Assembly (NCBI GenBank): GCA_003221825.1
Contig: QHUE01000037.1
Span: 1 to 9,160, forward strand
Source: Gemmatimonadota bacterium
GTDB lineage: Bacteria; Gemmatimonadota; Gemmatimonadetes; Gemmatimonadales; GWC2-71-9
DNA length: 9,160 nt
Direction of reading: 5' to 3'
Part shown: one piece after another, positions 1-6,978 of the stretch
Numbering within the stretch: the first letter of the stretch is position 1
Layout of the letters: each line of letters starts with the position of its first letter
Made by a program: the position numbers and the translations under genes
Notes under the pieces: model-generated
Database searches by the model: none
Told to the model about the DNA's origin: nothing
Seen by the model: the letters and a program-made list of their open reading frames with translations, nothing else

Positions 1-1122
<1,122 letters not shown>

Positions 1123-1141
1123 TGGTATCGCCGTGAGAGAT

Positions 1142-1157
1142 TGTGAAAATTATCACA
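1142..1157. promoter_or_regulatory. CRP/FNR-type palindrome over an extended -10 of atpA
   Basis: The plus strand reads TGTGAAAATTATCACA, a perfect TGTGA-N6-TCACA inverted repeat matching the E. coli CRP consensus half-sites. On the minus strand the same bases read TGTGATAATTTTCACA, whose first nine bases form an extended -10 element (TGnGATAAT, five of six matches to TATAAT). No good -35 is seen 16-18 bases further upstream. A start about seven bases past the -10 would give a leader of roughly 20 bases before the atpA ATG. A bound CRP/FNR-family protein here would cover the -10 and be expected to repress. The role is inference; the palindrome itself is certain. Confidence 0.5.
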
Positions 1158-1183
1158 TGAAGCGGTACGCCCGCTACCCTTGA

Positions 1184-1271
1184 CGTGCGGCGTGCGGGCG
1201 TGCGGCGTGTAAGGGCTGGCGCCCGCCGCTTCGACCTTTGCCCATCAACGCCGCACGCGACACGCCGCACG
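1184..1271. repeat. Intergenic CGTGCGGCGTG word repeat with inverted copies
   Basis: The gap between the regulator gene and atpA holds CGTGCGGCGTG at 1184-1194 and again, one base longer, at 1199-1210. The inverted form ACACGCCGCACG at 1260-1271 is a perfect 12-base complement of 1199-1210, and a shorter inverted copy CGCCGCACG lies at 1249-1257. The inverted copy starts directly at the stop codon of the regulator gene. The RNA could form a long-loop hairpin, but no T-run follows it, so I do not call it an intrinsic terminator. Confidence 0.65.
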
Positions 1272-2060
1272 TTATGTCCGAGACCTCGTTCTTCCTCTCA
1301 GAAACCGCGTCAACACACCCCGCGGACCCAGCTCCCGCAGCTCCTGCGGCGTCGCGCCCGCCACGCGCCGTGCCGTCCCGGCCAGATGGCTGGGCGACGC
1401 ATAGCCGAGGATGCGGACGACGCAGCGAACGGTATATCCGGGGTTTCCGAGCAGGTCCGCGGCGCACGCGGCGCGCGCCAGATCGATGACCCGTTTCAGG
1501 TTCGGCGCCCCCCCCGCCCCGAACTCCCGCGACAGGTGCTCCCGCGTGACCCCCAGCGCCTGCGCGACATAGCCCGTCTTGGTCGGCGTCCCGGCCCGCC
1601 GCAGGACTTCCTCCCAGGCGGCCAGCTGGAGCCGATCGGTGAGGCGCAGGAGCCGTGGGGCGTCCGCGAGCGCCGTGCGGCGGGCCACCTGTGCCGTGCG
1701 CGCCGCGATCCACTCCCCGGCCACCGCGTTGTCCACGCCTTCCACCAGCACCGTGAAGCCGGCGTCGCGGCATGACGCTAGGAGCGCACCGTCGTCCGGG
1801 CGGACCGCCGAGAGCGCGTACATCGGGATGCGCGGGAAACGAGCCGGCAGTGTGAGTCCCACGCCGTCGCAGTGGCGCACGTCCAGCACGACGGCATCAA
1901 CCAGGCGCTGCTCGAGCAGCCGCTCGACCGCCTGGATGGTGCGGCACAAGCGGACGCTCCCGGCACCGCGCGGATAGCCGCGCTTCACGGCGCGGCGCGC
2001 CTCGCGGCGCGGATGAAACACCGGCACGACGGGATACGCGCTCGCCGCGGCGACGCTCAT
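1272..2060 (-). CDS. AraC-family transcriptional regulator with degenerate receiver-like N-terminus
   Basis: This is a 262-residue protein with a C-terminal AraC-type double helix-turn-helix. The first helix pair is YVAQALGVTREHLSREF at about residues 164-180; the second region, about 210-242, contains VVRILGYASPSHLAGTARR and ends in the family's GATPQELREL. The N-terminal 110 residues look like a decayed response-regulator receiver: DAVVLDV places D60 where the phosphoacceptor normally sits. However, no acidic pair is visible upstream, and the usual lysine near the end is replaced by glutamate in LVEGVD. Phosphorylation control is therefore doubtful. Its ATG overlaps the TGA of the upstream Nudix gene (ATGA, 2057-2060), so the two are probably translationally coupled. 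The coding strand carries a run of eight G at 1508-1515. Target genes are unknown; the downstream atpA promoter is one candidate by position only. Confidence 0.85.
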   Translation of the reverse strand: MSVAAASAYPVVPVFHPRREARRAVKRGYPRGAGSVRLCRTIQAVERLLEQRLVDAVVLDVRHCDGVGLTLPARFPRIPMYALSAVRPDDGALLASCRDAGFTVLVEGVDNAVAGEWIAARTAQVARRTALADAPRLLRLTDRLQLAAWEEVLRRAGTPTKTGYVAQALGVTREHLSREFGAGGAPNLKRVIDLARAACAADLLGNPGYTVRCVVRILGYASPSHLAGTARRVAGATPQELRELGPRGVLTRFLRGRTRSRT

Positions 2061-2536
2061 GTCCGCACCAGCGCCTGCTGCATCTCGGCGGCCTGCCGCA
2101 GCACCTCGCGCGCGTTGTCATAGCTCACCGTCTGCAACGCGCCGTCCAGCGGATGCCAGACACAGGCGGTGATCCCTTCTGCCGCTTCAGGCACAGGCTC
2201 GCCGCGGCGCGACTCGAACAGAAAAAAATGACAGTACTTGTGAATCGTCTTGCCCCGAAAGCGGAAATACCAGTCGATCACCTTGATCGGGCCGTGCAGC
2301 ACCAGCTCCTGCAGTCCCGTCTCCTCGGCGACCTCCCGGCGCGCGGCCTCCGCGGGCGGCTCGGCGGCCTCGAGGTGCCCTTTGGGGAAGCCCCAGTTCT
2401 TGTATGAGTCGCGAATCAGTAGGAATCGCACCTGCCCATCCGGGGGGGGCCCGCGACGAAAGACGACGCCGCCCGCGCTCGTCTCGCGCTGGGCACGGGG
2501 CTGGGATTTGCGGGATTTCGAGCGGCGACGAGTCAT
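2057..2536 (-). CDS. Nudix hydrolase, Ap4A/diphosphoinositol-type
   Basis: This is a 159-residue protein carrying a complete Nudix box at residues 53-75: G53, five residues, E59, seven residues, then REVAEETGL with the metal-binding glutamates E68, E71 and E72. The preceding NWGFPKGH is typical of Nudix enzymes acting on diadenosine polyphosphates or related nucleoside diphosphate derivatives; the exact substrate cannot be read from sequence. The basic N-terminus MTRRRSKSRKS is probably a flexible tail. I chose the ATG at 2536 rather than a longer frame reaching 2635, because the extra 33 residues are encoded entirely by an intergenic repeat and lack family similarity. No Shine-Dalgarno is visible: the repeat ends only about eight bases before the start codon. 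The stop overlaps the start of the AraC-type gene by four bases, suggesting a two-gene unit. Confidence 0.93.
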   Translation of the reverse strand: MTRRRSKSRKSQPRAQRETSAGGVVFRRGPPPDGQVRFLLIRDSYKNWGFPKGHLEAAEPPAEAARREVAEETGLQELVLHGPIKVIDWYFRFRGKTIHKYCHFFLFESRRGEPVPEAAEGITACVWHPLDGALQTVSYDNAREVLRQAAEMQQALVRT

Positions 2537-2540
2537 AGAA

Positions 2541-2652
2541 AAGCGAAATGCGAAATGTGGAACGCGAAATTCCTTACGCGAGCATCGTACCCGACCAACG
2601 CGCACGAACTCGCCTTGACATTTCGCATTTCCCATTCCGCATTTCGCATTGG
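2541..2652. repeat. Intergenic ATTTCGCATTCCGC word repeat, copy 1
   Basis: The gap between mlaD and the Nudix gene is filled by variants of one word in both orientations. GAAATGCGAAATGT at 2545-2558 and its perfect reverse complement ACATTTCGCATTTC at 2618-2631 form a 14-base inverted repeat with a 59-base loop. The right arm continues as CCATTCCGCATTTCGCATT to 2650. The middle (about 2580-2610) is unrelated sequence. A second member of the same family lies between two tRNA genes at 6683-6750. In translation such arrays give strings like HFAFRF, which I recall from spurious ORFs in environmental genomes. Any promoter of the Nudix gene must lie in or beyond this repeat. Confidence 0.75.
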
Positions 2653-3660
2653 TTAGAAAACACTAAACGTGAAGTATTTCCGCGGATTCGCCTGAATGTC
2701 GGAGAGGAGCTGGCGCAGCTGAATCATCGTGAGCGTCGTCTCACGATAGAGCGCCGAATCGGCGACGAGGAGCCCCAGCGTGCCGCTGCGGTTGGAGATA
2801 CGCGACAAGATGGTGTCGGCGTTCTGCAGGACGCGCACGAGGCTCTCCTGATTCTTGTTCGCCGCAGCCATGAGCTGGCGGAAGTCCTGCGACGCGCTGC
2901 GCAGGTCGGTGCTGGTTGCGGCGGTATTATTAAGGATAGTGGCGAGCTGTCCCTGATTGGTGGCCGTATCGACGCGGCCCAGGGTCGTCTTGAGATCGAT
3001 GGCCGCACGGGACAGCGCCTCCGAGCCGTGCTGCAAGTTGGAACCGACGTCCCCGATGACGTCTGCCTGCTCGTTCGTCACGCGCGCCAGGCGGTCGGCC
3101 ACCTGGCCAAAATCGTGGATCGAGCGGCGCAAATCCATGACCGCCTGGGAATCGAATGCGCTCTGCACGCGCGCGGCGACGGTGCCGATGTCGGTCGCGA
3201 TTCGGCTGGCCTGCGCCGTGAGCTGGCCGATGTCGGGCAGCGTCGCGCCGGGCCACTTGCCGCCACCGACCGCTTCGGCTTCAGCGAGCGCCTGCCGGAT
3301 GTTGGGGTCGACGGGCGGCGGGTCGCTCGAGATCAGCGTCGCGGCCCACTCGCCGAACAGCGACGCGGAGGCCGCGATGACGGCGGGTTTCGCGGGCGGC
3401 GTCACGCCGGAGTAGATCTTGATGTCGGCCTCGACCCAGTTGCCCGGCGCCAGGCGGATGGCTTCGATCCGTCCGACGCGCACGCCGCGCAACACGACAG
3501 GGCTGCCGGCGCCGAGCCCGCCCACGGTCCGGAATCGCGCCGTGTAGACCGCTTCCGTCTTGCCGAGATGGGCCCCGGAGAGCCACAGCGCCCCGCCCAC
3601 CACGAGCGCGAGCGCCGCGATGACGACGAGGCCGACCGCGAACTCGTTCTCGCGCTTCAC
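2653..3660 (-). CDS. mlaD: MCE/MlaD-family substrate-binding protein of lipid ABC transporter
   Basis: This is a 335-residue MCE-domain protein. It has a short cytoplasmic start (MKRENEF), one transmembrane anchor at about residues 8-28, the MCE/MlaD domain at about 37-113 (FRTVGGLGAGSPVVLRGVRVGRIEAI), and a long helical, probably coiled-coil, periplasmic tail from about 145 to 320. It ends in NPRKYFTFSVF, a common ending in this family. Family knowledge: MCE proteins form hexameric rings on an inner-membrane permease and shuttle phospholipids or other hydrophobic molecules across the envelope. The start is GTG at 3660-3658, overlapping the TGA of mlaF by four bases (GTGA). No MlaC or MlaB homologue is present next to it, so the partner system is compact. 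The stop is TAA, followed directly by the intergenic repeat. Confidence 0.95.
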   Translation of the reverse strand: MKRENEFAVGLVVIAALALVVGGALWLSGAHLGKTEAVYTARFRTVGGLGAGSPVVLRGVRVGRIEAIRLAPGNWVEADIKIYSGVTPPAKPAVIAASASLFGEWAATLISSDPPPVDPNIRQALAEAEAVGGGKWPGATLPDIGQLTAQASRIATDIGTVAARVQSAFDSQAVMDLRRSIHDFGQVADRLARVTNEQADVIGDVGSNLQHGSEALSRAAIDLKTTLGRVDTATNQGQLATILNNTAATSTDLRSASQDFRQLMAAANKNQESLVRVLQNADTILSRISNRSGTLGLLVADSALYRETTLTMIQLRQLLSDIQANPRKYFTFSVF

Positions 3661-4382
3661 TCGGCGCGTCCCTCGATGAACTGGCGCACCACCGCGTCCT
3701 CCGTCCGCTGAATCTCCTCGGGCGTACCGACCTGCCGCATGCGCCCCTCAAACAGCATCGCAATCCGGTCACCGACGGTATAGGCGCTGCGCATGTCGTG
3801 CGTCACGACCACTCCCGTCACACCGAGGTGCTCGCGCGTCCGCACCATGAGGCGATCAATCACCGCGGACGTCACCGGATCGAGGCCGGTGGTCGGCTCG
3901 TCGTAGAGGATGTAGCGCGGCCGCAGCGCGATCGCGCGGGCGATCCCCACGCGCTTGCGCATGCCTCCCGACAGCTCGGCCGGCAGGCGGTCGCCGGTCC
4001 CCGACAGATCCACCAGCGCCAGCGCTTCGCGCACGCGCTCCTCGATCTCCTCTTCGCCCAGGCCGCGCCGCCGCAGCCCCAGCGCCAAATTGTCGGCGAC
4101 CGTCATCGAGTCGAACAGCGCGGCGAACTGGAAGACGTAGCCGATGCCCTGGCGCAGGCGCGTCAGGCCGTCCCGATCGAGTGTGCTGACGGCCTGGCCG
4201 TCAACGATGACGTCGCCTGCATCCGGGTGCAACAGGCCGACGATGTGCTTCAATGCCACGCTCTTGCCCGAGCCTGAGTAGCCGATGACCACGACCGTCT
4301 CGGCGTCCCGGATCTTGAGAGAGAAGCCCTGCAACACCGGCTTCTCGCCGAACGCCTTGTGCAGATCCTGGAATTCGATCAC
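3657..4382 (-). CDS. mlaF: ABC transporter ATPase of MCE lipid transport system
   Basis: This is a 241-residue ATPase with all the motifs of an active ABC subunit: Walker A GYSGSGKS at 34-41, Q-loop Q85 in YVFQFAALF, signature LSGGMRKRV at 137-145, Walker B ILYDEP at 158-163, and switch histidine H195 in VVVTHD. The LSGGMRKRVGIARAIA form of the signature is typical of the Mla/Ttg2A family. It powers lipid movement by the MlaE permease at the inner membrane. The open frame extends upstream to 4643, but that part overlaps mlaE and is not conserved. The GTG at 4382-4380 gives VIEFQDLHKAFG, the normal N-terminus, and overlaps the mlaE TGA as GTGA. No Shine-Dalgarno precedes it, so translation is probably coupled to mlaE. 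Confidence 0.95.
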   Translation of the reverse strand: MIEFQDLHKAFGEKPVLQGFSLKIRDAETVVVIGYSGSGKSVALKHIVGLLHPDAGDVIVDGQAVSTLDRDGLTRLRQGIGYVFQFAALFDSMTVADNLALGLRRRGLGEEEIEERVREALALVDLSGTGDRLPAELSGGMRKRVGIARAIALRPRYILYDEPTTGLDPVTSAVIDRLMVRTREHLGVTGVVVTHDMRSAYTVGDRIAMLFEGRMRQVGTPEEIQRTEDAVVRQFIEGRAE

Positions 4383-5140
4383 AGGAGGACCACGGCCCAG
4401 AACGCGTCGAGCACCAGAATGAGGATCGCCGAGTAGACGACCGTGCGTGTCGTGCTGCGGCCGACGCCCTCCGCCCCGCCCCGCGTCGACAAGCCGACGA
4501 TGCAGCCGACGAGGGTGATCGTGAAGCCGAAGCTCGCGCTCTTGAGCAATCCAAACCAGACGTCTTTGAACACATAAAACAGCTTGAGACCCTTGATGAA
4601 ATCCTGTGTCGAGAGGTCGAGCAGCACGAGGCTCGTCAACCACCCCGTGATGATACCGGTCGCGACGGCGAACGCGACGATCACGGGAAACATCAGCGTG
4701 CCGGCGAGGACGCGCGGGATGACGAGGTAGCTCTGGGGATCGTAGGCGAGCGTCTCGAGCGCGTCCACCTGCTCGGTGACCTTCATGGTGCCGAGCTCGG
4801 CCGCCATGCTGGCGCCTACCCGGCCGGCGAGCGCGAGGCCCGCGAGCACGGGGCCGAGCTCCAGCATCATGGTCTTGCCGACGAGCGTCCCGACGAAGTA
4901 GAGCGGCACGGCGCCGGTGAACGTGTAGGAGGCCTGCAGGGCGAGGACGACGCCGGTGAAGGCGGCGATGAAGAGCGCCACGGGCAGAGAGTCCACGCCG
5001 ACGCGGCGCATCTGGAGAATCAAGAGACGCGCCCAGGTCCCGACATCCGGCAGCGCGCGCGCCGTGTCCATCACGAAGTGGCCGACGCGCCCGACGGCTT
5101 CGATAGCCGAGATGGAGCGGCGGCCGATGGATTGAATCAC
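4379..5140 (-). CDS. mlaE: MlaE-family ABC transporter permease
   Basis: From the GTG at 5140-5138 this encodes 253 residues, near the family's usual 250-265. Hydrophobic segments lie at about residues 52-70, 78-105, 145-173, 203-217 and 237-253, giving a polytopic inner-membrane protein. The MlaE signature is clear at 106-143: GRVGASMAAELGTM, then VTEQVDALETLAYDP and YLVIPR. The open frame runs 13 codons further to an ATG at 5179, but that ATG sits in the centre of a perfect terminator palindrome, so I prefer the GTG. Neither start has a visible Shine-Dalgarno. It is the first gene of mlaE-mlaF-mlaD, each overlapping the next by four bases. Its own promoter is not obvious: the start lies only 23 bases past the hairpin of the upstream sigma gene. 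Confidence 0.92.
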   Translation of the reverse strand: MIQSIGRRSISAIEAVGRVGHFVMDTARALPDVGTWARLLILQMRRVGVDSLPVALFIAAFTGVVLALQASYTFTGAVPLYFVGTLVGKTMMLELGPVLAGLALAGRVGASMAAELGTMKVTEQVDALETLAYDPQSYLVIPRVLAGTLMFPVIVAFAVATGIITGWLTSLVLLDLSTQDFIKGLKLFYVFKDVWFGLLKSASFGFTITLVGCIVGLSTRGGAEGVGRSTTRTVVYSAILILVLDAFWAVVLL

Positions 5141-5157
5141 GGGGGAGAAACTAGACC

Positions 5158-5193
5158 AAAAATAGTAGGGGCGCAGCATGCTGCGCCCCTACT
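5158..5193 (-). terminator. Intrinsic terminator of the sigma factor gene
   Basis: Bases 5164-5193 form a perfect 30-base palindrome with 15-base arms (AGTAGGGGCGCAGCA and its complement). In the minus-strand transcript it is followed by ATTTTTGG, giving a short U-tract. It lies 21 bases after the sigma gene's TAA and immediately before mlaE. On the plus strand it is followed by GTTTTC, so weak termination in that direction is possible. Confidence 0.85.
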
Positions 5194-5214
5194 GTTTTCA
5201 TACCCGCTGCGTTT

Positions 5215-6186
5215 TTAGGCCGCGAAGCTGGCGAGCGCCTTGCCGACGTCGCCGTCGCGCAGTCGCTTCAGCGCGCGATCGCGGAGCTGGCGCACGCGTT
5301 CGCGGGTCACGCCGAGCATGCCGCCGATCTCCTCCAGCGTGTGCTCCCGTCCGCCGTCCAGGCCGAAGTAGAGTCGCAGCACCTTGGCGTCACGCCGCTG
5401 CAGCGTGTTCAGCGCCTGCTCGATCTCGTCGGACAGGAAGCGGTCCATCGCCTGATCCTCCGTGTCCGGCAGGTCCTCGGCGATGAAGCGCTCGATGAGC
5501 GAGCGATCCCCATCGGGGTCGAGCGGCGCGTCGAGCCGCACGTCGCCCGTGTTGAGCGCGGCGAGCGACTGCACGACCTCGAGCGACAGCTTGGTCGCGT
5601 CGGCGATCTCTTCGGGCGTCGGCTCGCGGCGCAGCGTCTGTCGCAGGTACTCGGCCGTGCGGACGATGCGCGACAGATCCGCGGTCCGGTTCAGCGGCAC
5701 GCGCACCGTGCGCCCCTGCCGCGCGAGCGCGGCGAGGATCGCCTGACGGATCCACCACACGGCGTACGAAATGAACTTCACGCCCTGATCGGGGTCGAAC
5801 TTGCGCGCGGCGGTGAGCAGGCCGACGTTGCCCTCGCCGATGAGATCGGTGAGCGGCAGCCCACGGTTCTGATATTTCTTGGCGACCGAAATCACGAAGC
5901 GCAGGTTGCGCTTCACGAGCTCCTGCATCGCTTCCTGATCGCCCGCGCGCACTTTGCGGGCGAGCGCGATCTCCTCCTTCTGCGTCAGCAGCGGCGTCTT
6001 GGAGACCTCGTGGAGGTACTGATCGAGGATGTCGCGCTCGTGCTCGTGCGAGCCGAGGCCCGTGAGCAGGCCGCGGCGCCGGCCACGGCGCTTGACGACC
6101 CGTCGCTCGGTCTGCGCGACGGGCGCCTTCGCCTTGGCCTTGGGAGCCGGTGCGGCGGCCTTTGTCTTTTTCCGGGTGCGCGGCAT
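5215..6186 (-). CDS. Sigma-70 family RNA polymerase sigma factor, RpoD/RpoS-like (group 1/2)
   Basis: This is a 323-residue sigma factor with regions 1.2 to 4 but no region 1.1. Residues 1-45 are a lysine, arginine and alanine rich tail. Region 1.2 is at about 53-85 (DQYLHEVSKTPLLTQKEEIALARKV). Region 2 is at 88-165, including NLRFVISVAKKY, DLIGEGNVGLLTAARKFD and the DNA-melting and -10-reading FISYAVWWIRQAI. Region 3 is at about 165-245. Region 4 is at 255-311, with its helix-turn-helix LEEIGGMLGVTRERVRQLR at 284-302. The length resembles RpoS or the shorter RpoD/SigA proteins of several phyla; sequence alone does not tell whether it is the housekeeping factor or a secondary one. The ATG at 6186 is preceded by ATAGGG, a weak ribosome-binding site. 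The gene is divergent from the tRNA cluster and ends at a strong terminator, so it is probably monocistronic. Confidence 0.95.
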   Translation of the reverse strand: MPRTRKKTKAAAPAPKAKAKAPVAQTERRVVKRRGRRRGLLTGLGSHEHERDILDQYLHEVSKTPLLTQKEEIALARKVRAGDQEAMQELVKRNLRFVISVAKKYQNRGLPLTDLIGEGNVGLLTAARKFDPDQGVKFISYAVWWIRQAILAALARQGRTVRVPLNRTADLSRIVRTAEYLRQTLRREPTPEEIADATKLSLEVVQSLAALNTGDVRLDAPLDPDGDRSLIERFIAEDLPDTEDQAMDRFLSDEIEQALNTLQRRDAKVLRLYFGLDGGREHTLEEIGGMLGVTRERVRQLRDRALKRLRDGDVGKALASFAA

Positions 6187-6243
6187 GTGATCGCCCTATC
6201 TCGGTGCTTGTGATACGCAGACGCGACGAAAATGTTCATGAAA

Positions 6244-6261
6244 CAAGCGTGAATTCGCTTG
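6244..6261. promoter_or_regulatory. Palindrome overlapping the -35 of the tRNA promoter
   Basis: CAAGCG-TGAATT-CGCTTG is an 18-base inverted repeat with perfect six-base arms. Its right end shares bases 6259-6261 with the TTGACA -35 box of the tRNA promoter. Its place between the divergent sigma gene and tRNA cluster would suit an operator, but short palindromes occur by chance and no regulator is indicated. Confidence 0.3.
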
Positions 6262-6287
6262 ACACCGCATCAACGCCCCGGTAAGAT
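6259..6287 (+). promoter_or_regulatory. Sigma-70 promoter of the tRNA cluster
   Basis: TTGACA at 6259-6264 is a perfect -35 box, followed by an exact 17-base spacer and TAAGAT at 6282-6287 as the -10 (five of six matches to TATAAT). Transcription would start near 6294, about 44 bases before tRNA-Ala. Such a near-consensus promoter fits a strongly expressed stable RNA operon. No equally good promoter was seen in the later tRNA spacers, so all five tRNAs may be on one transcript. Confidence 0.8.
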
Positions 6288-6337
6288 GCCGTGTTCCCGT
6301 CCGGCGGTTTCGGTCGATTCGGGGGCGGCAATATACA

Positions 6338-6410
6338 GGGGGCGTAGCTCAGTTGGGAGAGCGCGTGAATGGCATTCACGAGGTCAGGGGTTCGATCCCC
6401 CTCGCCTCCA
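6338..6410 (+). tRNA. tRNA-Ala (anticodon GGC)
   Basis: A complete 73-base cloverleaf. Acceptor GGGGGCG pairs with CGCCTCC (one G-U), anticodon stem CGTGA/TCACG encloses loop ATGGCAT with anticodon GGC, and the T arm is AGGGG/CCCCT around TTCGATC. The CCA end is not encoded, so it must be added by nucleotidyltransferase. Confidence 0.97.
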
Positions 6411-6505
6411 CTGAACGGCTGGGCGACGGGGATCGGGTTTCGGAAGCAGACGCACCGCGGTCAACCGTATACAGGTGACTGGCTTAAGGTTAGATTTCGC
6501 GGCGC

Positions 6506-6578
6506 GCGGGAATAGCTCAGTTGGTAGAGCACAACCTTGCCAAGGTTGGGGTCGCGGGTTCGAGTCCCGTTTCCCGCT
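6506..6578 (+). tRNA. tRNA-Gly (anticodon GCC)
   Basis: A complete 73-base cloverleaf. Acceptor GCGGGAA pairs with TTCCCGC, and anticodon stem CAACC/GGTTG encloses loop TTGCCAA with anticodon GCC. The T loop is TTCGAGT and the discriminator base is T. CCA is not encoded. The 95-base spacer before it shows no clear structure. Confidence 0.97.
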
Positions 6579-6600
6579 CTGGACTAAACGGGCAAATCGA

Positions 6601-6674
6601 CGCGGGGTGGAGCAGTCTGGTAGCTCGCCGGGCTCATAACACGGAGGTCGTGGGTTCAAATCCCACCCCCGCTA
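6601..6674 (+). tRNA. Initiator tRNA-fMet (anticodon CAT), unusual anticodon stem
   Basis: A 74-base cloverleaf with anticodon CAT at 6635-6637. Initiator features are present: unpaired C1/U72 at the acceptor end, which permits formylation and excludes EF-Tu, and an A11-U24 pair in the D stem, with the typical CGCGGGGTGGAGCAG start. The anticodon stem is CCGGG (6628-6632) against CACGG (6640-6644), which leaves a G-A mismatch at position 30-40 instead of the second of the three conserved G-C pairs. CCA is not encoded. An elongator Met or lysidine-modified Ile tRNA is unlikely, given the C1/U72 mismatch. Confidence 0.95.
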
Positions 6675-6682
6675 CTTCAATA

Positions 6683-6750
6683 ATGCGGAATGCGAAATTC
6701 GAAATGCGGAATCTTCATTTCGCCTTACGAATTCCACATTCCGCATTTCA
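6683..6750. repeat. ATTTCGCATTCCGC word repeat, copy 2, between tRNA genes
   Basis: The spacer between tRNA-fMet and tRNA-Val is almost wholly repeat. GAAATGCGGAAT at 6701-6712 and its perfect reverse complement ATTCCGCATTTC at 6738-6749 form a 12-base stem with a 25-base loop. Before it, ATGCGGAATGCGAAATTC repeats the same vocabulary. It shares words such as ATTCCGCATTTCG with the repeat at 2541-2652 and also the loop words CGCCTT and TTCCACATT. It would be part of the tRNA precursor transcript. Confidence 0.75.
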
Positions 6751-6754
6751 GTCC

Positions 6755-6828
6755 GGGCGGTTAGCTCAGTTGGTTAGAGCGCCACGTTGACATCGTGGAG
6801 GTCACAAGTTCGAGTCTTGTACCGCCCA
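6755..6828 (+). tRNA. tRNA-Val (anticodon GAC)
   Basis: A complete 74-base cloverleaf. Acceptor GGGCGGT pairs with ACCGCCC, and anticodon stem CCACG/CGTGG encloses loop TTGACAT with anticodon GAC. The T stem is ACAAG/CTTGT around TTCGAGT. The discriminator base is A and CCA is not encoded. Confidence 0.97.
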
Positions 6829-6835
6829 TCTTAAG

Positions 6836-6973
6836 GCTGGTCAACTGGAAACAGGTGCAGGTGAACAGACGCAGCGGCGGGATACAGGATCGAGGGTTCA
6901 GGACAGACCTGTTTCCTGAAACCTGTTCACCGCTGCGCGTCTGATGACGGTAACCCGATTGCTGTTGACCAGC
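6836..6973. repeat. Permuted-word inverted repeat between tRNA-Val and tRNA-Arg
   Basis: The spacer is bounded by a perfect 10-base inverted repeat, GCTGGTCAAC (6836-6845) and GTTGACCAGC (6964-6973). Inside, three words each recur once as reverse complement: GGAAACAGGT (6847-6856, complement at 6907-6916), GGTGAACAG (6860-6868, complement at 6923-6931) and CAGACGCAGCGG (6866-6877, complement at 6930-6943 with two extra bases). The order is the same on both sides rather than mirrored, so the three pairs cannot nest in one simple hairpin. Confidence 0.7.
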
Positions 6974-6978
6974 ATTAG

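Noticed and set aside
2537..2635. 33-residue N-terminal extension of the Nudix protein
   Set aside because: These codons are the ATTTCGCATT repeat read through; the ATG at 2536 gives a normal Nudix length.
2548..3711. Plus-strand open frame of 387 codons
   Set aside because: It is antisense to mlaD and begins inside the intergenic repeat; no recognisable motif, and its composition is that of a GC-rich shadow.
4383..4643. N-terminal extension of MlaF
   Set aside because: It overlaps the conserved end of mlaE in another frame and lacks ABC similarity; the GTG at 4382 starts the family's usual N-terminus.
6411..6505. Possible structure in the Ala-Gly tRNA spacer
   Set aside because: A few words resemble the later spacer (AGGTGA, TTAAGG), but no inverted or direct repeat of useful length was found.
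6601..6674. Reading the CAT tRNA as elongator Met or as Ile with lysidine
   Set aside because: The C1/U72 mismatch and A11-U24 pair are initiator features not expected in either alternative.
6675..6978. CRISPR-like array in the tRNA spacers
   Set aside because: The repeats are short, variable, in both orientations and without regular spacers.
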